DNA of 64,000 bases from JASJBU01 sp963790775 (GTDB taxonomy: Bacteria > Pseudomonadota > Gammaproteobacteria > Chromatiales > Chromatiaceae): assembly GCA_963790775.1 (NCBI GenBank), contig CAWBPR010000005.1, positions 434,001-498,000 of the forward strand. The letters run 5' to 3'. How positions within the stretch are numbered: the first letter of the stretch is position 1; each line of letters starts with the position of its first letter. The translations under genes and the position numbers were made by a program. Under the pieces are notes generated by a model. It was not told where the DNA came from and did not search any database. It saw only the letters and a list, made by a program, of their open reading frames with translations. Of the stretch, positions 27,267 through 37,601 are shown piece after piece.

Positions 27267-27871
27267 TGAGCAAGGTTCCACGCAAGCAGCTTATCCTGGA
27301 ATCTCTGGCACGGGAATTGGAACTCAATCCGGGAGGACGCATCACCACGGCATCCCTCGGCAAGGCGGCAGGGATCTCAGAAGCGGCTCTTTATCGTCAT
27401 TTTGCCAGTAAGGCCAAGATGTTCGAAGGACTGATCGATTTTGCCGAAGAGAGTATCTTCGTGCGTATCAACCAGATCATGCAGGAGGAACAGGATGCGC
27501 GGTTGCGTTGTGGTCAGTTGCTCTATTTGCTGCTGGCATTTTCAGATCGCAACCCGGGCATCACACGGGTTCTGCTGGGAGATGCCCTGGTTGGGGAGAC
27601 GGAGCGTTTGATGAGCAGGGTGGGACAGTTTTTTGCCAGACTCGAGACCCAGTTGAGGCAGATCCTGCGAGAGGATGAATGGCGCGGTGTGGGTAGTGGC
27701 AAGGTGGAGGTCAGTGTCGTGGCCAACCTTTTGATGGCCGTGGTGGAAGGGCGTATGCATCAATATCTGCGCAGCCGCTTCAAATCCTCGCCTCTGGAGC
27801 AATGGGAAGAGCAATGGGCGCTCCTTCAGACCAGTCTGCTCAGCGGAGTTGAGTCTAAGGCGCCGCGATAG
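27266..27871 (+). CDS. slmA: Nucleoid occlusion factor SlmA (TetR family)
   Basis: 201 residues from ATG 27266, sharing its A with the argB stop (TGATG). SlmA binds chromosome sites and blocks FtsZ assembly over the nucleoid. The N-terminal HTH is RKQLILESLARELELNPGGR, TTASLGKAAGISEAALYRHF and ASKAKMFEGLIDFAEE; the C-terminal helical domain has LLAFSDRNPGITRVLLGDAL. The length matches the family. Its last 17 bases overlap, tail to tail, the end of the DUF4124 gene. Confidence 0.93.
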   Translation: MSKVPRKQLILESLARELELNPGGRITTASLGKAAGISEAALYRHFASKAKMFEGLIDFAEESIFVRINQIMQEEQDARLRCGQLLYLLLAFSDRNPGITRVLLGDALVGETERLMSRVGQFFARLETQLRQILREDEWRGVGSGKVEVSVVANLLMAVVEGRMHQYLRSRFKSSPLEQWEEQWALLQTSLLSGVESKAPR

Positions 27872-28826
27872 CCGCCTGAAATCCTTGCCGGATATTTTCC
27901 ACTTTTTCGCTTTCGCAGTATTCCACGCCTTGCGGCGAGTCTTCACACTGCAGATCCATGAAAATCAGCGTCTGTTCCCGCTTCGAATCCCGAATACGCG
28001 ACAGCGTGATGCTGATATCGTTGTCTTGAATCGCGGTGCCGCTCATCAGAACATGTTCGGCATCCATCTTGATGGGTGTGGTTGTATGCTGCCGCATATA
28101 GGACTTGGCTCGCAACCAAGGCGCATCGCAGCGCTCGTCAGGACAGATATAGACATTCTTCAGTGCTTCAATAAAGGATTCGTTAGCCTCCTGTATCGGA
28201 TCATTGCTCTCTTCGAGTTGTTTGAGTTCCCTGAAGCGATTCAGGTCCTGGGCAAAGGATTTGCGGATTCGATCCTTGTCATGTTCCCGATTGACGATAG
28301 ACTGGTAAGCCTCTTTCAATGCCAGATTCTTCGAGGCAATCTCCTGTTCGAGGTTTTTTGAGATCCTTTTACCGCTGAGTTCTTTCGCGGCAGCCTCGCG
28401 CTGCATCTGTTCCAGTTTCAACTTAAGCCGCTTGATATTTGAATGGGTGATGGTTATGTAGGAATCGACCGCCTGGAGTTGACCGTCACGGGTCATGAGA
28501 ATGTCGTCCTCCGTACGGAAGGTGCGCAGCAACACCCTGTCTGCTGCCCTCTGCTCATCGATCAAACGTTGGCGCTCCCGACGCAAACGCTCCATTTCGG
28601 CTTCCTGGCGGATCTGATCCGGGGTTTTTGCGGCGCCGATGGAATCCACAATGATGCCCCGTTCATCAAGATAGGAATGAGGACGTGTGTTGTCTGCAGG
28701 CGGGAGCCTGTCAGAGTAGTGAATGCGTCCCTCGTCATCTACCCATTTGTACAGTTTACCGGCCTGGAGTGGGAAGGGCAGGCAGACGATGAGGAGTAGT
28801 ACTGTCAAATGAAGGATGGAATGCAT
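27855..28826 (-). CDS. DUF4124 domain secreted protein with coiled coil
   Basis: 323 residues. A signal peptide (SILHLTVLLLIVCLPFPLQA, cleavage after QAG region) is followed by a DUF4124 domain (LYKWVDDEGRIHYSDRLPP, residues ~25-43). A long charged coiled-coil then spans ~70-200 (RQEAEMERLRRERQRLIDEQ and after). The C-terminal part has Cys residues in YICPDERCDAPW and LQCEDSPQGVEYCES that may form disulfides. DUF4124 proteins are periplasmic and mostly uncharacterised. It stands alone. Confidence 0.82.
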   Translation of the reverse strand: MHSILHLTVLLLIVCLPFPLQAGKLYKWVDDEGRIHYSDRLPPADNTRPHSYLDERGIIVDSIGAAKTPDQIRQEAEMERLRRERQRLIDEQRAADRVLLRTFRTEDDILMTRDGQLQAVDSYITITHSNIKRLKLKLEQMQREAAAKELSGKRISKNLEQEIASKNLALKEAYQSIVNREHDKDRIRKSFAQDLNRFRELKQLEESNDPIQEANESFIEALKNVYICPDERCDAPWLRAKSYMRQHTTTPIKMDAEHVLMSGTAIQDNDISITLSRIRDSKREQTLIFMDLQCEDSPQGVEYCESEKVENIRQGFQAAIAAP

Positions 28827-29405
28827 GAATAGTCTGTCTCAAACACCTTGGTCTTCTAGAAACTGATCCATAAGCCTAATGAGGCCACCTGACTCTCGTG
28901 CAATGTCGTTGGTTTTAAACTGCTTGCGATAAGCATAGTTTGTGATCACACCTTATACTCTGAAACTTCGGCCCCATCAGAGGGTAAGGCATGACATGCT
29001 GCTAGACCAGACCTGATTGTTCCAAGTCTCCCATTTTGGTAATTAATTATACTGCTTGCGTCTGATTATAAGATAGCCAGTCTGTGGAACAGTTCACGCT
29101 TTTTCTCATTTCATTGTTTGGCTAAGCCTTTTTTAGCTTTCCCGGCGCAGGGCTGGACTGATTCAACTCCCGGTACTGAATTTTATGCAGGGCTGTTTTC
29201 TGGGTGATGATGCGCCATCGAAACGAGATTGATGAGGATTCGCAGTAGCAGGCACCGACTTTTTCAGACATTATTGAACAACTCAGCGCCCTGCAGCAGG
29301 TTCTTGACGGCCCGCAGGTTGCTTGGCTGTTTGCCCATGCCTGTCAATCCAGGCATGCAGCTGATCGATGAGCAGGTGAGTCGCGGGTGTTGCTTCGATG
29401 AAAAA
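28827..29405. other. Intergenic stretch with possible broken minus-strand ORF
   Basis: Bases 28827-29150 are AT-rich and hold no supported gene; they probably include the promoter of the DUF4124 gene. On the minus strand directly after pyrE, about 29265-29400 reads THLLIDQLHAWIDRHG and, after a one-base shift near 29340, KQPSNLRAVKNLLQGAELF with a stop. This looks like one small protein split by an indel, without a clear start. A plus-strand ORF at 29229-29450 is not supported. Confidence 0.3.
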
Positions 29406-30048
29406 CTAAACGCCGTACTCTTTCCGATAAGCCCGAATGCGCTTAAGTGAGTCTTCCGATCCCTCCTTCTGCTCCAGGTACTCGATCAACTGCTCCAGGC
29501 GCACGATGGCGGTGACCGGCATATTGTAGTCGCCCTCTACCTCCTGAATCGCGGAGCGTTCACCCTGGCCGCGTTCCTGGCGGTCGAGGGCGATCACCAC
29601 CCCGGCAGGGATAGCGTTGAGGCCTTGGATGATCTCCACCGACTCCCGCACCGAAGTCCCCGCCGAGATCACGTCGTCGATGATCATCACTCTGCCCTCC
29701 AGGGCATGGCCGACGATCACTGCCGCCTTCGCCATGGTCCTTCGCCTCCTTGCGATTGAAGGCATAGGGCACATCCAGCCCATGCTGATCATAGAGGGCG
29801 GCGGCGGTCACGGCAGCCAGAGGAATACCCTTGTAGGCGGGGCCGTAGAGCACATCCAACGCTATTCCGGAATCGACGATTGCCTGCGCGTAGTAACGTC
29901 CCAGGCGGGCCAGGCTTGCACCGGTATTGAACAGTCCGGCATTGAAGAAATAGGGGCTGATGCGCCCTGATTTGAGGGTGAACTCGCCAAAGCGCAGTAC
30001 CCCGACGTCCAGGGCAAAATCGAGAAATTCGCGTTGATAGTCCTGCAT
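29406..30048 (-). pseudogene. pyrE: Orotate phosphoribosyltransferase, frameshifted
   Basis: PyrE adds PRPP ribose-phosphate to orotate in UMP synthesis. The start MQDYQREFLDFALDVGVLRF at 30048 is preferred over the ATG seven codons upstream. First frame: FGEFTLKSGRISPYFFNAG, YGPAYKGIPLAA, AFNRKEAKDHGEGG. Second frame: the PRPP loop VMIIDDVISAGTSV and a C-terminus ending AYRKEYGV. The break is near 29722, between substrate lysine loop and PRPP loop; removing one G (AGT[G]ATC) restores GGSIVGHALEG and the usual 213-residue length. The region is otherwise perfectly conserved, so an error is likely. Confidence 0.88.
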
Positions 30049-30121
30049 GGGTAGGGTTCCTGTGATCAATTTGCCGCGTATTGTAACGCTTAACCTGGTT
30101 CAGGTGGATTGCGAAGCAAAT

Positions 30122-30748
30122 TTAATCAAGCGATCGGTTCAACATGCCCTGGTGGCGGATGAAGTCGATGATCGGCTGCAGGCCGTCGCCATCCCGCAGG
30201 TTGGTGAAGACAAAGGGCCGCTCACCGCGCATGCGCCGGGCGTCCTGCTCCATCACCTCCAGGGAGGCGCCCACATAGGGGGCCAGGTCGATCTTGTTGA
30301 TCACCAGCAGGTCGGAGCGGGTGATCCCCGGTCCGCCCTTGCGCGGGATCTTCTCCCCCTCCGCGACATCGATTACGTAGAGGGTGAGGTCCGCCAGTTC
30401 CGGACTGAAGGTGGCGGAGAGATTGTCGCCGCCGCTCTCGATAAATATCAGGTCCAGCTCGGGAAAACGCTGCTGCAGATCCTCTACGGCGGCCAGATTC
30501 ATGGAGGCGTCTTCGCGGATCGCGGTGTGCGGGCAGCCGCCGGTCTCCACGCCGATGATGCGCTCCGCCACCAGCGCCTGGCTGCGGATCAGGAACTGGG
30601 CGTCCTCCTGGGTGTAGATATCGTTGGTCACCACCGCCAGTTCATAGTCATCGCGCAGGGCCTTGCACAAGGCATCCAGCAGGGCGGTCTTGCCGGAGCC
30701 CACCGGGCCGCCGACTCCCACTCGCAATGGAGACTGATTTATTGCCAT
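30122..30748 (-). CDS. ureG: Urease accessory GTPase UreG
   Basis: 208 residues. UreG is the GTPase that delivers nickel to apo-urease together with UreD, UreF and UreE. P-loop GVGGPVGSGKTALLDAL near the start, the metal-binding CPH in GVETGGCPHTAIRED, and the guanine motif VINKIDLAPYVG are present. It lies on the same strand as the other urease genes but is separated from ureF by an opposite-strand gene (31067-32170), so it probably has its own promoter. Confidence 0.96.
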   Translation of the reverse strand: MAINQSPLRVGVGGPVGSGKTALLDALCKALRDDYELAVVTNDIYTQEDAQFLIRSQALVAERIIGVETGGCPHTAIREDASMNLAAVEDLQQRFPELDLIFIESGGDNLSATFSPELADLTLYVIDVAEGEKIPRKGGPGITRSDLLVINKIDLAPYVGASLEVMEQDARRMRGERPFVFTNLRDGDGLQPIIDFIRHQGMLNRSLD

Positions 30749-31066
30749 TGTTATATTTTCCTCAGATAAACGGGGCTAATCTTGTTTTTGATTTTCATGA
30801 TTCAATCAGCAAATAAATGCAGGTTATCCGTATGACGGTTTATCAAACAACCAGAAGTCATATCGTAATCTGACAGAATTAATAACCAGTCTCAACTTTG
30901 TCAGAAACCATCTGGGTTTTTTTTTGCTAGATTGTGCGATGTCATGGTTCACGCATAGTCAGTAGGTGTATAAATTAAGTCATGACGAGGGCAAGAATAT
31001 CGTCCTTCGAATTAAAACTGGACGTGATTATCCATGTGCGGATGTTGTTTGATAGAGGGAACTAAG
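30749..31066. other. Divergent intergenic region between ureG and a lipoprotein-like gene
   Basis: 318 AT-rich bases that must carry the ureG promoter (minus) and the promoter of the plus-strand gene at 31067. I see no repeat, terminator or small gene. An in-frame ATG at 31034 could extend the plus-strand gene, but a GAGGGA Shine-Dalgarno favours 31067. Confidence 0.4.
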
Positions 31067-32170
31067 ATGAATAGATCATTAATTCTGTTATTTATCCTTA
31101 TCCTTTTTACCACCGTCTGCTGTACGACAGCGACGATAAGCGATCGGAACGCAGGGACCGAGAACAAATGGATCTTAGGGACCCACAGTCTTGCAATACC
31201 AGGGAAGAACTGGTCTTTACTCGTTGACCTGGCGGGCTTCAAGCTCGAAAAGGAAGTAACACTCCCCGACGCCTCAGCTACGATGGTGTACGCCTCCAAT
31301 GGATCGACGCATCTGGTCGTCTCCGTCTATCTGGAAAGTCGGCCGGATCTCGATTCCACCGACGCGTGCAAGGCCTATTACTGGGGGAAAGCGTCCCAGA
31401 GCCCGATACCGAAGTCTGAAGTTCGACACGGGACATTCGGTTCCATGGCAACAGTCCATTTCCTCATCCGAGAATTCAAAGGTGTGTCCGTGATGCAAAA
31501 AAACGTCAACGGTTACCTTTATCACGACGGTGTCTGCGTCGATGTCCATGTATCAAAGGTCCACTACCAACCGAAGGACGAGGCGCTATTTGACGCCGTC
31601 CTTGAATCGGTACATATCCCTGAGCTTAATATTGCGCGCGCAAGCCAATCGACTAGTTTGGTTCGGCCTCCATTACTATCGGTGTTGAACACGCCAGAAC
31701 TCCAGTGGGTTTTCAAACATATTTGCGTCCCGCTTCGGCAACTTCCCGCAGACGGTTACACCCAGGGTGACTTTGTCGAGGCTTACCTAGAGTTCTATCG
31801 TTCCCGTTGGGAAGTGAGTCTCGCTGCAATGCGAAACGGAGACCAAGATACATGGATAAAGTACTTCGCACCCATTTCGCACAGCATTATCGATTTATAT
31901 TGGCCGAGCCGGGTGATTCGCGACTCAGAAGGTGCGATTATCAGGTTTCGAGACTGTAATAGCTTCGGTAACCTGCAAGGGATACTTCGTAACGAACACA
32001 GCATCTTCGGACCTTCGAGTAAAGACCTAAAAGCTGCAGATGTTTATGGCCTCCAAGTCATGAAAAAGTGGAAAGACGGTCGTCCTTTCGACGAGGTCGA
32101 AGAAATACTGCGCAGTGGTCCGATAAAGCTAGCCGAACCGAGTGCAAGCATTCCATTGGAGCGAAAGTGA
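31067..32170 (+). CDS. Uncharacterised secreted protein inserted in the urease cluster
   Basis: 367 residues. The N-terminus MNRSLILLFILILFTTVCC is a signal peptide with Cys residues at its end, so it may be a lipoprotein. The mature part has no motif I recognise: VSVYLESRPDLDSTDACKAY, YLYHDGVCVDVHVSK, and a C-terminal half with DVYGLQVMKKWKDGRP. Two to four Cys could pair. Its base composition is more AT-rich than the urease genes, and it runs opposite to them, both signs of insertion by transfer. Function unknown. Confidence 0.7.
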   Translation: MNRSLILLFILILFTTVCCTTATISDRNAGTENKWILGTHSLAIPGKNWSLLVDLAGFKLEKEVTLPDASATMVYASNGSTHLVVSVYLESRPDLDSTDACKAYYWGKASQSPIPKSEVRHGTFGSMATVHFLIREFKGVSVMQKNVNGYLYHDGVCVDVHVSKVHYQPKDEALFDAVLESVHIPELNIARASQSTSLVRPPLLSVLNTPELQWVFKHICVPLRQLPADGYTQGDFVEAYLEFYRSRWEVSLAAMRNGDQDTWIKYFAPISHSIIDLYWPSRVIRDSEGAIIRFRDCNSFGNLQGILRNEHSIFGPSSKDLKAADVYGLQVMKKWKDGRPFDEVEEILRSGPIKLAEPSASIPLERK

Positions 32171-32224
32171 ATACAGCAGAAAATGTATAAACAATTCGCC
32201 CATACAGGATTTTATGGTGGTGAT

Positions 32225-32914
32225 CTAAGAACGAAATAACCTTGTGTACTGTGTTTCGTGCCGACTGCTGGCGATCGCCAGGGCCGGATTGGAAGCGCCA
32301 ACCTCCTCATCCTCCAGTTGTCTGGCGGGTTCGATCAACGCCGGGACTCGCGGGGCCAGGCGTTGCAACAGCTGCTGTCCCTGGGTCTGCCCCAGGGGGA
32401 TGATCTTGACCGCCGCCAGCACCAGGTTTTCCAGCCAGCTCCAGACATAGCCCAGGGCCGCCTGTTCAATCGGGATCGCCCAGCGGTTGGCGGCGAAGGC
32501 GAAACCGGCCAGCTGAGTACGGGCCAGTGCCGGTTTCCAGGCTTCACTTCCCGGCAGCCCAAGCTTGACGATCAGTTCCGCCAGGGCGCGCCCACGGTTG
32601 GTCTCCTCCAACCGCAGCTCTGCGGTTTCCCGGCAGGCCAGCAGAAACTCGTTCCAGTACTGCAATTGTGATAAATCATCCTGTATAACGGCGGTATGCA
32701 AGCGAAACAGCAGCGGCAGATCCAGACAGGCCAGGCTGCTCTGCAGCAGGTCATCCATCCACTCCTCGAGATCAGCAGCGGTGTTGATCCAGCCGCACTC
32801 CACCGCCAACTCGATGCCCTGGGAATAGGTGAAGCCGCCGACCGGCAGGGAGGGGCTGATGAGTTGCATCAGCCGCAGCAGCGCCAGATCGGGATCAGTG
32901 CTGGTGGTGAGCAT
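32225..32914 (-). CDS. ureF: Urease accessory protein UreF
   Basis: 229 residues from ATG 32914 (LTTSTDPDLALLRLMQLISP follows); an ATG seven codons upstream is also open. UreF forms the UreD-UreF-UreG chaperone complex and gates GTP hydrolysis. SPSLPVGGFTYSQGIE near residue 20 and WNEFLLACRETAELRLEE are the family core. The start overlaps the end of ureE by 20 bases, so the two are coupled. It is the last gene of the contiguous urt-ure run before the inserted gene. Confidence 0.94.
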   Translation of the reverse strand: MLTTSTDPDLALLRLMQLISPSLPVGGFTYSQGIELAVECGWINTAADLEEWMDDLLQSSLACLDLPLLFRLHTAVIQDDLSQLQYWNEFLLACRETAELRLEETNRGRALAELIVKLGLPGSEAWKPALARTQLAGFAFAANRWAIPIEQAALGYVWSWLENLVLAAVKIIPLGQTQGQQLLQRLAPRVPALIEPARQLEDEEVGASNPALAIASSRHETQYTRLFRS

Positions 32915-33350
32915 GGCTCTGTCCGCTGCCGCCATAGGCGCCGGGCTCGGGTTCGAAAGGGGCTTGTTGGACGGTCACCGTCAGACCCAGACCCTGCACC
33001 ATCTCGTCCAGCACATGGTCGTGTTGATAACGCAGCAGTCCCGCTTCGATCTGCAGCGGCACATGCCGGTTGCCCAGGTGGTAACAGGCGCGGGCGAGCT
33101 GAAGGGGGTCTTTGCAGCGGACCTCGGAGACCGTTTCGGCGGCGGCCCGGATCATCACGGCCAGCATGCCATCCTCCGCGATCAGGCAGTCCCCGTCGCG
33201 CAGGCTGCTGCCTCGGGGCAGAAACAGGCCGGCCTCGCGCCCGTCATCCAGGGTCACCCGTAAGCGGCTCTTGATGCGGCTCTCCAGGGTTAGGGTCAGA
33301 GTGGCGCTGGTCTCAACCGGTTCACTGGCCTTGTGAATAAAACGCAGCAT
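32895..33350 (-). CDS. ureE: Urease nickel metallochaperone UreE
   Basis: 151 residues. UreE carries Ni(II) to the urease activation complex. The peptide-binding N-terminal half (LRVTLDDGREAGLFLPRGSS, LRDGDCLIAEDG) and the metal-binding half (ACYHLGNRHVPLQIE with the dimer-interface His, YQHDHVLDEMV) are present. The tail ends SHAHHQH, a short His-rich nickel-binding end. It follows ureC by two bases. Confidence 0.95.
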   Translation of the reverse strand: MLRFIHKASEPVETSATLTLTLESRIKSRLRVTLDDGREAGLFLPRGSSLRDGDCLIAEDGMLAVMIRAAAETVSEVRCKDPLQLARACYHLGNRHVPLQIEAGLLRYQHDHVLDEMVQGLGLTVTVQQAPFEPEPGAYGGSGQSHAHHQH

Positions 33351-33352
33351 GT

Positions 33353-35056
<1,704 letters not shown>

Positions 35057-35068
35057 GGTCTCTCTCCC

Positions 35069-35377
35069 CTAATCCAATTTGCCCATCACCGCGGCGTTGA
35101 AGCCATACACTTCACGCTTACCCGCGTAGGCCACCAGCTCCACTTCCCGGGTCTGACCGGGCTCGAAGCGTACCGCAGTGCCGGCCGGGATGTTCAACCG
35201 GAAGCCCCGGGCCTGTGCCCGCTCGAACTCCAATGCGGGATTGGTCTCGAAGAAGTGGTAGTGGGAGCCGACCTGGATCGGCCGGTCGCCGGTATTCGCC
35301 ACGGACAGTGAAACAGTCTCACGGCCGGCGTTGAGTTCGATCTCGCCGGGCGCAGCGATGATTTCTCCTGGGATCAT
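35069..35377 (-). CDS. ureB: Urease subunit beta
   Basis: 102 residues starting MIPGEIIAAPGEIELNAGRE. UreB is a structural subunit of the (alpha-beta-gamma)3 urease. VANTGDRPIQVGSHYHFFET and AVRFEPGQTREVELVAYAG are typical. It is a separate gene rather than fused to ureA, the usual state outside Helicobacter. It follows ureA by 91 bases, a wider gap than the others in this operon. Confidence 0.97.
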   Translation of the reverse strand: MIPGEIIAAPGEIELNAGRETVSLSVANTGDRPIQVGSHYHFFETNPALEFERAQARGFRLNIPAGTAVRFEPGQTREVELVAYAGKREVYGFNAAVMGKLD

Positions 35378-35468
35378 GTACGGCTCCTCATCTCTTGGGG
35401 TTTACAAAGGGGAGAGGCGTAGTTCTCCCCTTTGGTGGCAAGCAAAAACTGCATTTTTTGCGCAGCCA

Positions 35469-35771
35469 TCAAACAATCGGATCGTGCACGGTGACCAGCT
35501 TGGTGCCGTCCGGGAAGGTGGCCTCGATCTGCACTTCGTGGATCATCTCCGCTACCCCGTCCATCACCTGGTCAGCGCTCAGTACGCTGCGGCCGAAGTC
35601 CATCAGTTCGGCCACACTACGGCCATCCCGCGCGCCTTCCAGAATGGCGCAGCTGATATAGGCCATGGCCTCCGGGTAGTTGAGCTTCAGCCCTCTGTCC
35701 TTGCGCCGCTCCGCCAGCAGGCCGGCGGTGAACAGCAGCAGCTTGTCTTTCTCCCGTGGGGTCAGCTCCAT
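35469..35771 (-). CDS. ureA: Urease subunit gamma
   Basis: 100 residues starting MELTPREKDKLLLFTAGLLA and ending TKLVTVHDPIV, the normal gamma subunit. LNYPEAMAYISCAILEGARD is the conserved core. A repeat element (35804-35916) lies between the ureD stop and this start, so the ureD-ureA junction has been widened by insertion of a MITE-like unit. Transcription through the repeat would be needed for a single urt-ure operon. Confidence 0.97.
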   Translation of the reverse strand: MELTPREKDKLLLFTAGLLAERRKDRGLKLNYPEAMAYISCAILEGARDGRSVAELMDFGRSVLSADQVMDGVAEMIHEVQIEATFPDGTKLVTVHDPIV

Positions 35772-35803
35772 GGTGTGCTCCTCTTGTTTTCGATTTTCTT
35801 CTC

Positions 35804-35916
35804 AAATGTAGGTTGGGTTAGCGATAAGCGCGCCCCAAAGGAAGTACCCTTGGGGTGTAACCCAACAAAATCAAAAATATGTCGGATTATGCTGCGCTAA
35901 TCCAACCTACACATTT
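35804..35916. repeat. MITE-like repeat with terminal inverted ends, copy 1
   Basis: Begins AAATGTAGGTTGG and ends CCAACCTACACATTT. The inner block AGCGATAAGCGCGCCCCAAA with AAGTACCCTTGGGGTGTAA recurs in inverted orientation at 37490-37600. The right end abuts the ureD stop codon. It is small, non-coding and palindromic. Confidence 0.75.
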
Positions 35917-36767
35917 TAGGTGGCCCAGATGCGGGGCGGACAGGCATCACGCCCCAGCAGCAGTGGTCGTGTGGTCCGCCAGAGGTGCTGGAACAGCCGG
36001 CGCGCCTCCTCGCTGGAATCACCCAGATAGCGGGCCACCAGCACTTCGCCCAGCAGGGTGATGCCGATATGACCCTGGGCCGATTGTGCCAACGTTTCTC
36101 TGGCCAGCTCAAGCATAGTCTGATCAGCCCCCGTGGCCAGCCAGCTGCCCGCCACTGGATGATTACGCAGGCTGGCCGCCCCCTGCAAGTCCCGATGTTC
36201 ATTGATACGCCAGCGATCGATCAGCAGGGGGTGCTGCTCCCGGTAGAGGGCGAGTCGGAAACTGGCCTCTCCCGGATCAAACAACTCGCCGATCGCAGGA
36301 CGGCCCAGGCAATGGATCTCCCAGCCGATAAACTGGGCAGTCCTGTCGAGCCGGATCTGGCTCTCCAGCTTCACCCGGGCGCCCGGGAAGAGGATGTTCT
36401 CCTGGGGCAGCCATTCCAGGATGCCATCGTTTATCTGCAGGACCTGCTGTTGCAGGGCGAGGGGACCGGCGCTGCGATAGAACTTGCTTGCGCCGGGTGT
36501 GGTGAGCAGGGCATGAGCTCCTGGCTGCACCTCCAGCTCGATATTCAGCCGATCACCCCCCACCACGCCACCCGGGGGATGCAGCAGATAGACATGACAG
36601 GGTGTCCCCTCCGGATAGAAGGGACGTTGTACAGTGAGAGGCCCCAGGTGTTGGCGTTCGCTGAGCAGGGTCTTTTCTCCGGGAGCAGTAAACCCCAGGC
36701 GAATGGACGCATGCCAACCAGCAGTGGTGTCGTCTGCGGGATGCATTGAGCGCGCGGTCTGGTTCAT
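35916..36767 (-). CDS. ureD: Urease accessory protein UreD
   Basis: 283 residues. UreD is the scaffold that binds apo-urease and passes nickel from UreFG. LGFTAPGEKTLLSERQHLGP, GTPCHVYLLHPPGGVVGGD and LLTTPGASKFYRSAG are the conserved family blocks. It follows urtE by only ten bases, linking the urea transporter and urease genes in one transcription unit. The stop codon touches the copy 1 repeat. Confidence 0.94.
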   Translation of the reverse strand: MNQTARSMHPADDTTAGWHASIRLGFTAPGEKTLLSERQHLGPLTVQRPFYPEGTPCHVYLLHPPGGVVGGDRLNIELEVQPGAHALLTTPGASKFYRSAGPLALQQQVLQINDGILEWLPQENILFPGARVKLESQIRLDRTAQFIGWEIHCLGRPAIGELFDPGEASFRLALYREQHPLLIDRWRINEHRDLQGAASLRNHPVAGSWLATGADQTMLELARETLAQSAQGHIGITLLGEVLVARYLGDSSEEARRLFQHLWRTTRPLLLGRDACPPRIWAT

Positions 36768-36777
36768 GGGTCGCAGG

Positions 36778-37473
36778 TTATACGGTCAGATATTCTTTCA
36801 CCAGTTCCTCATGCAGCTCCGTTATCTCGCCGGTTGCGACCGCACGGCCACGGTCGAGGATACAGAAGCGGTCCGCCACACGCCGCGCAAAGGGTAGTTT
36901 TTGTTCCACCAGCAGCACGGTCAGGCCGATCTCCCGGTTGAGCCGTCTGATGATATCGCCGATCTCGTGCACGATGTTGGGCTGGATGCCCTCAGTGGGC
37001 TCGTCCAGGATCAGCAGCTTGGGATCGAGCACCAGGGCGCGGCCGATTGCCAGCTGCTGTTGCTGACCGCCGGAAAGGTCGCCGCCGCGCCGGCTCAGCA
37101 TTTCCCTGAGCACCGGGAAGAGCTCGAAGATAAACTCCGGCACCTTGCGCTGTTTGTCGCGCCGCGCGGGCAGGCCGATCTGCAGGTTCTCCTCCACCGT
37201 CAACAAGGGGAAAATCTGCCGCCCCTGAGGCACGTAGCCGATGCCCAGGTTGGCGCGTTTCTCCGCCAGGGTCTTGCACAGGTCGGTGCCGCTGAACTCC
37301 ATTACCCCATCCCGCACCGGCAGCAGGCCCATGATGCACTGCAACAGGGTGGTCTTGCCGACCCCGTTGCGGCCCATGAGTACGGTGCACTGGCCTTCTG
37401 GGACGTGGAGGTCGAGATCCCATAAGGTGTGGCTTTGGCCGTAGTATTGATTGAGTGCTTTAACTTCCAACAT
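36778..37473 (-). CDS. urtE: Urea ABC transporter ATP-binding protein UrtE
   Basis: 231 residues, LivF-like. Walker A GRNGVGKTT, Q-loop YVPQGRQIFPLLTVEEN, signature LSGGQQQQL and Walker B LLILDEPTEGIQP. Together with UrtD it powers the UrtBC permease. UrtE-type sequences differ from LivF by the NQYYGQSHTLWDLDL start seen here. It is separated from urtD by the copy 2 repeat, again breaking an otherwise tight operon. Confidence 0.95.
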   Translation of the reverse strand: MLEVKALNQYYGQSHTLWDLDLHVPEGQCTVLMGRNGVGKTTLLQCIMGLLPVRDGVMEFSGTDLCKTLAEKRANLGIGYVPQGRQIFPLLTVEENLQIGLPARRDKQRKVPEFIFELFPVLREMLSRRGGDLSGGQQQQLAIGRALVLDPKLLILDEPTEGIQPNIVHEIGDIIRRLNREIGLTVLLVEQKLPFARRVADRFCILDRGRAVATGEITELHEELVKEYLTV

Positions 37474-37489
37474 TAGATGGATCTCTATT

Positions 37490-37600
37490 CATGTAGGTCG
37501 GATGAGCGCAGCGTAATCCGACAGCCTTTATGAATTTGGTGGATTACACCCCAAGGGTACTTCCTTCGGGGTGCGCTTATCGCTAATCCACCCTAGATTT
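37490..37600. repeat. MITE-like repeat, copy 2 (inverted relative to copy 1)
   Basis: Begins ATGTAGGTCGGATGAGCGCA and ends CGCTAATCCACCCTAGATTT. The inner block TTACACCCCAAGGGTACTTC is the reverse complement of the inner block of the 35804-35916 copy. It lies between the urtD stop and the urtE start. Confidence 0.75.
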
Positions 37601-37601
37601 T

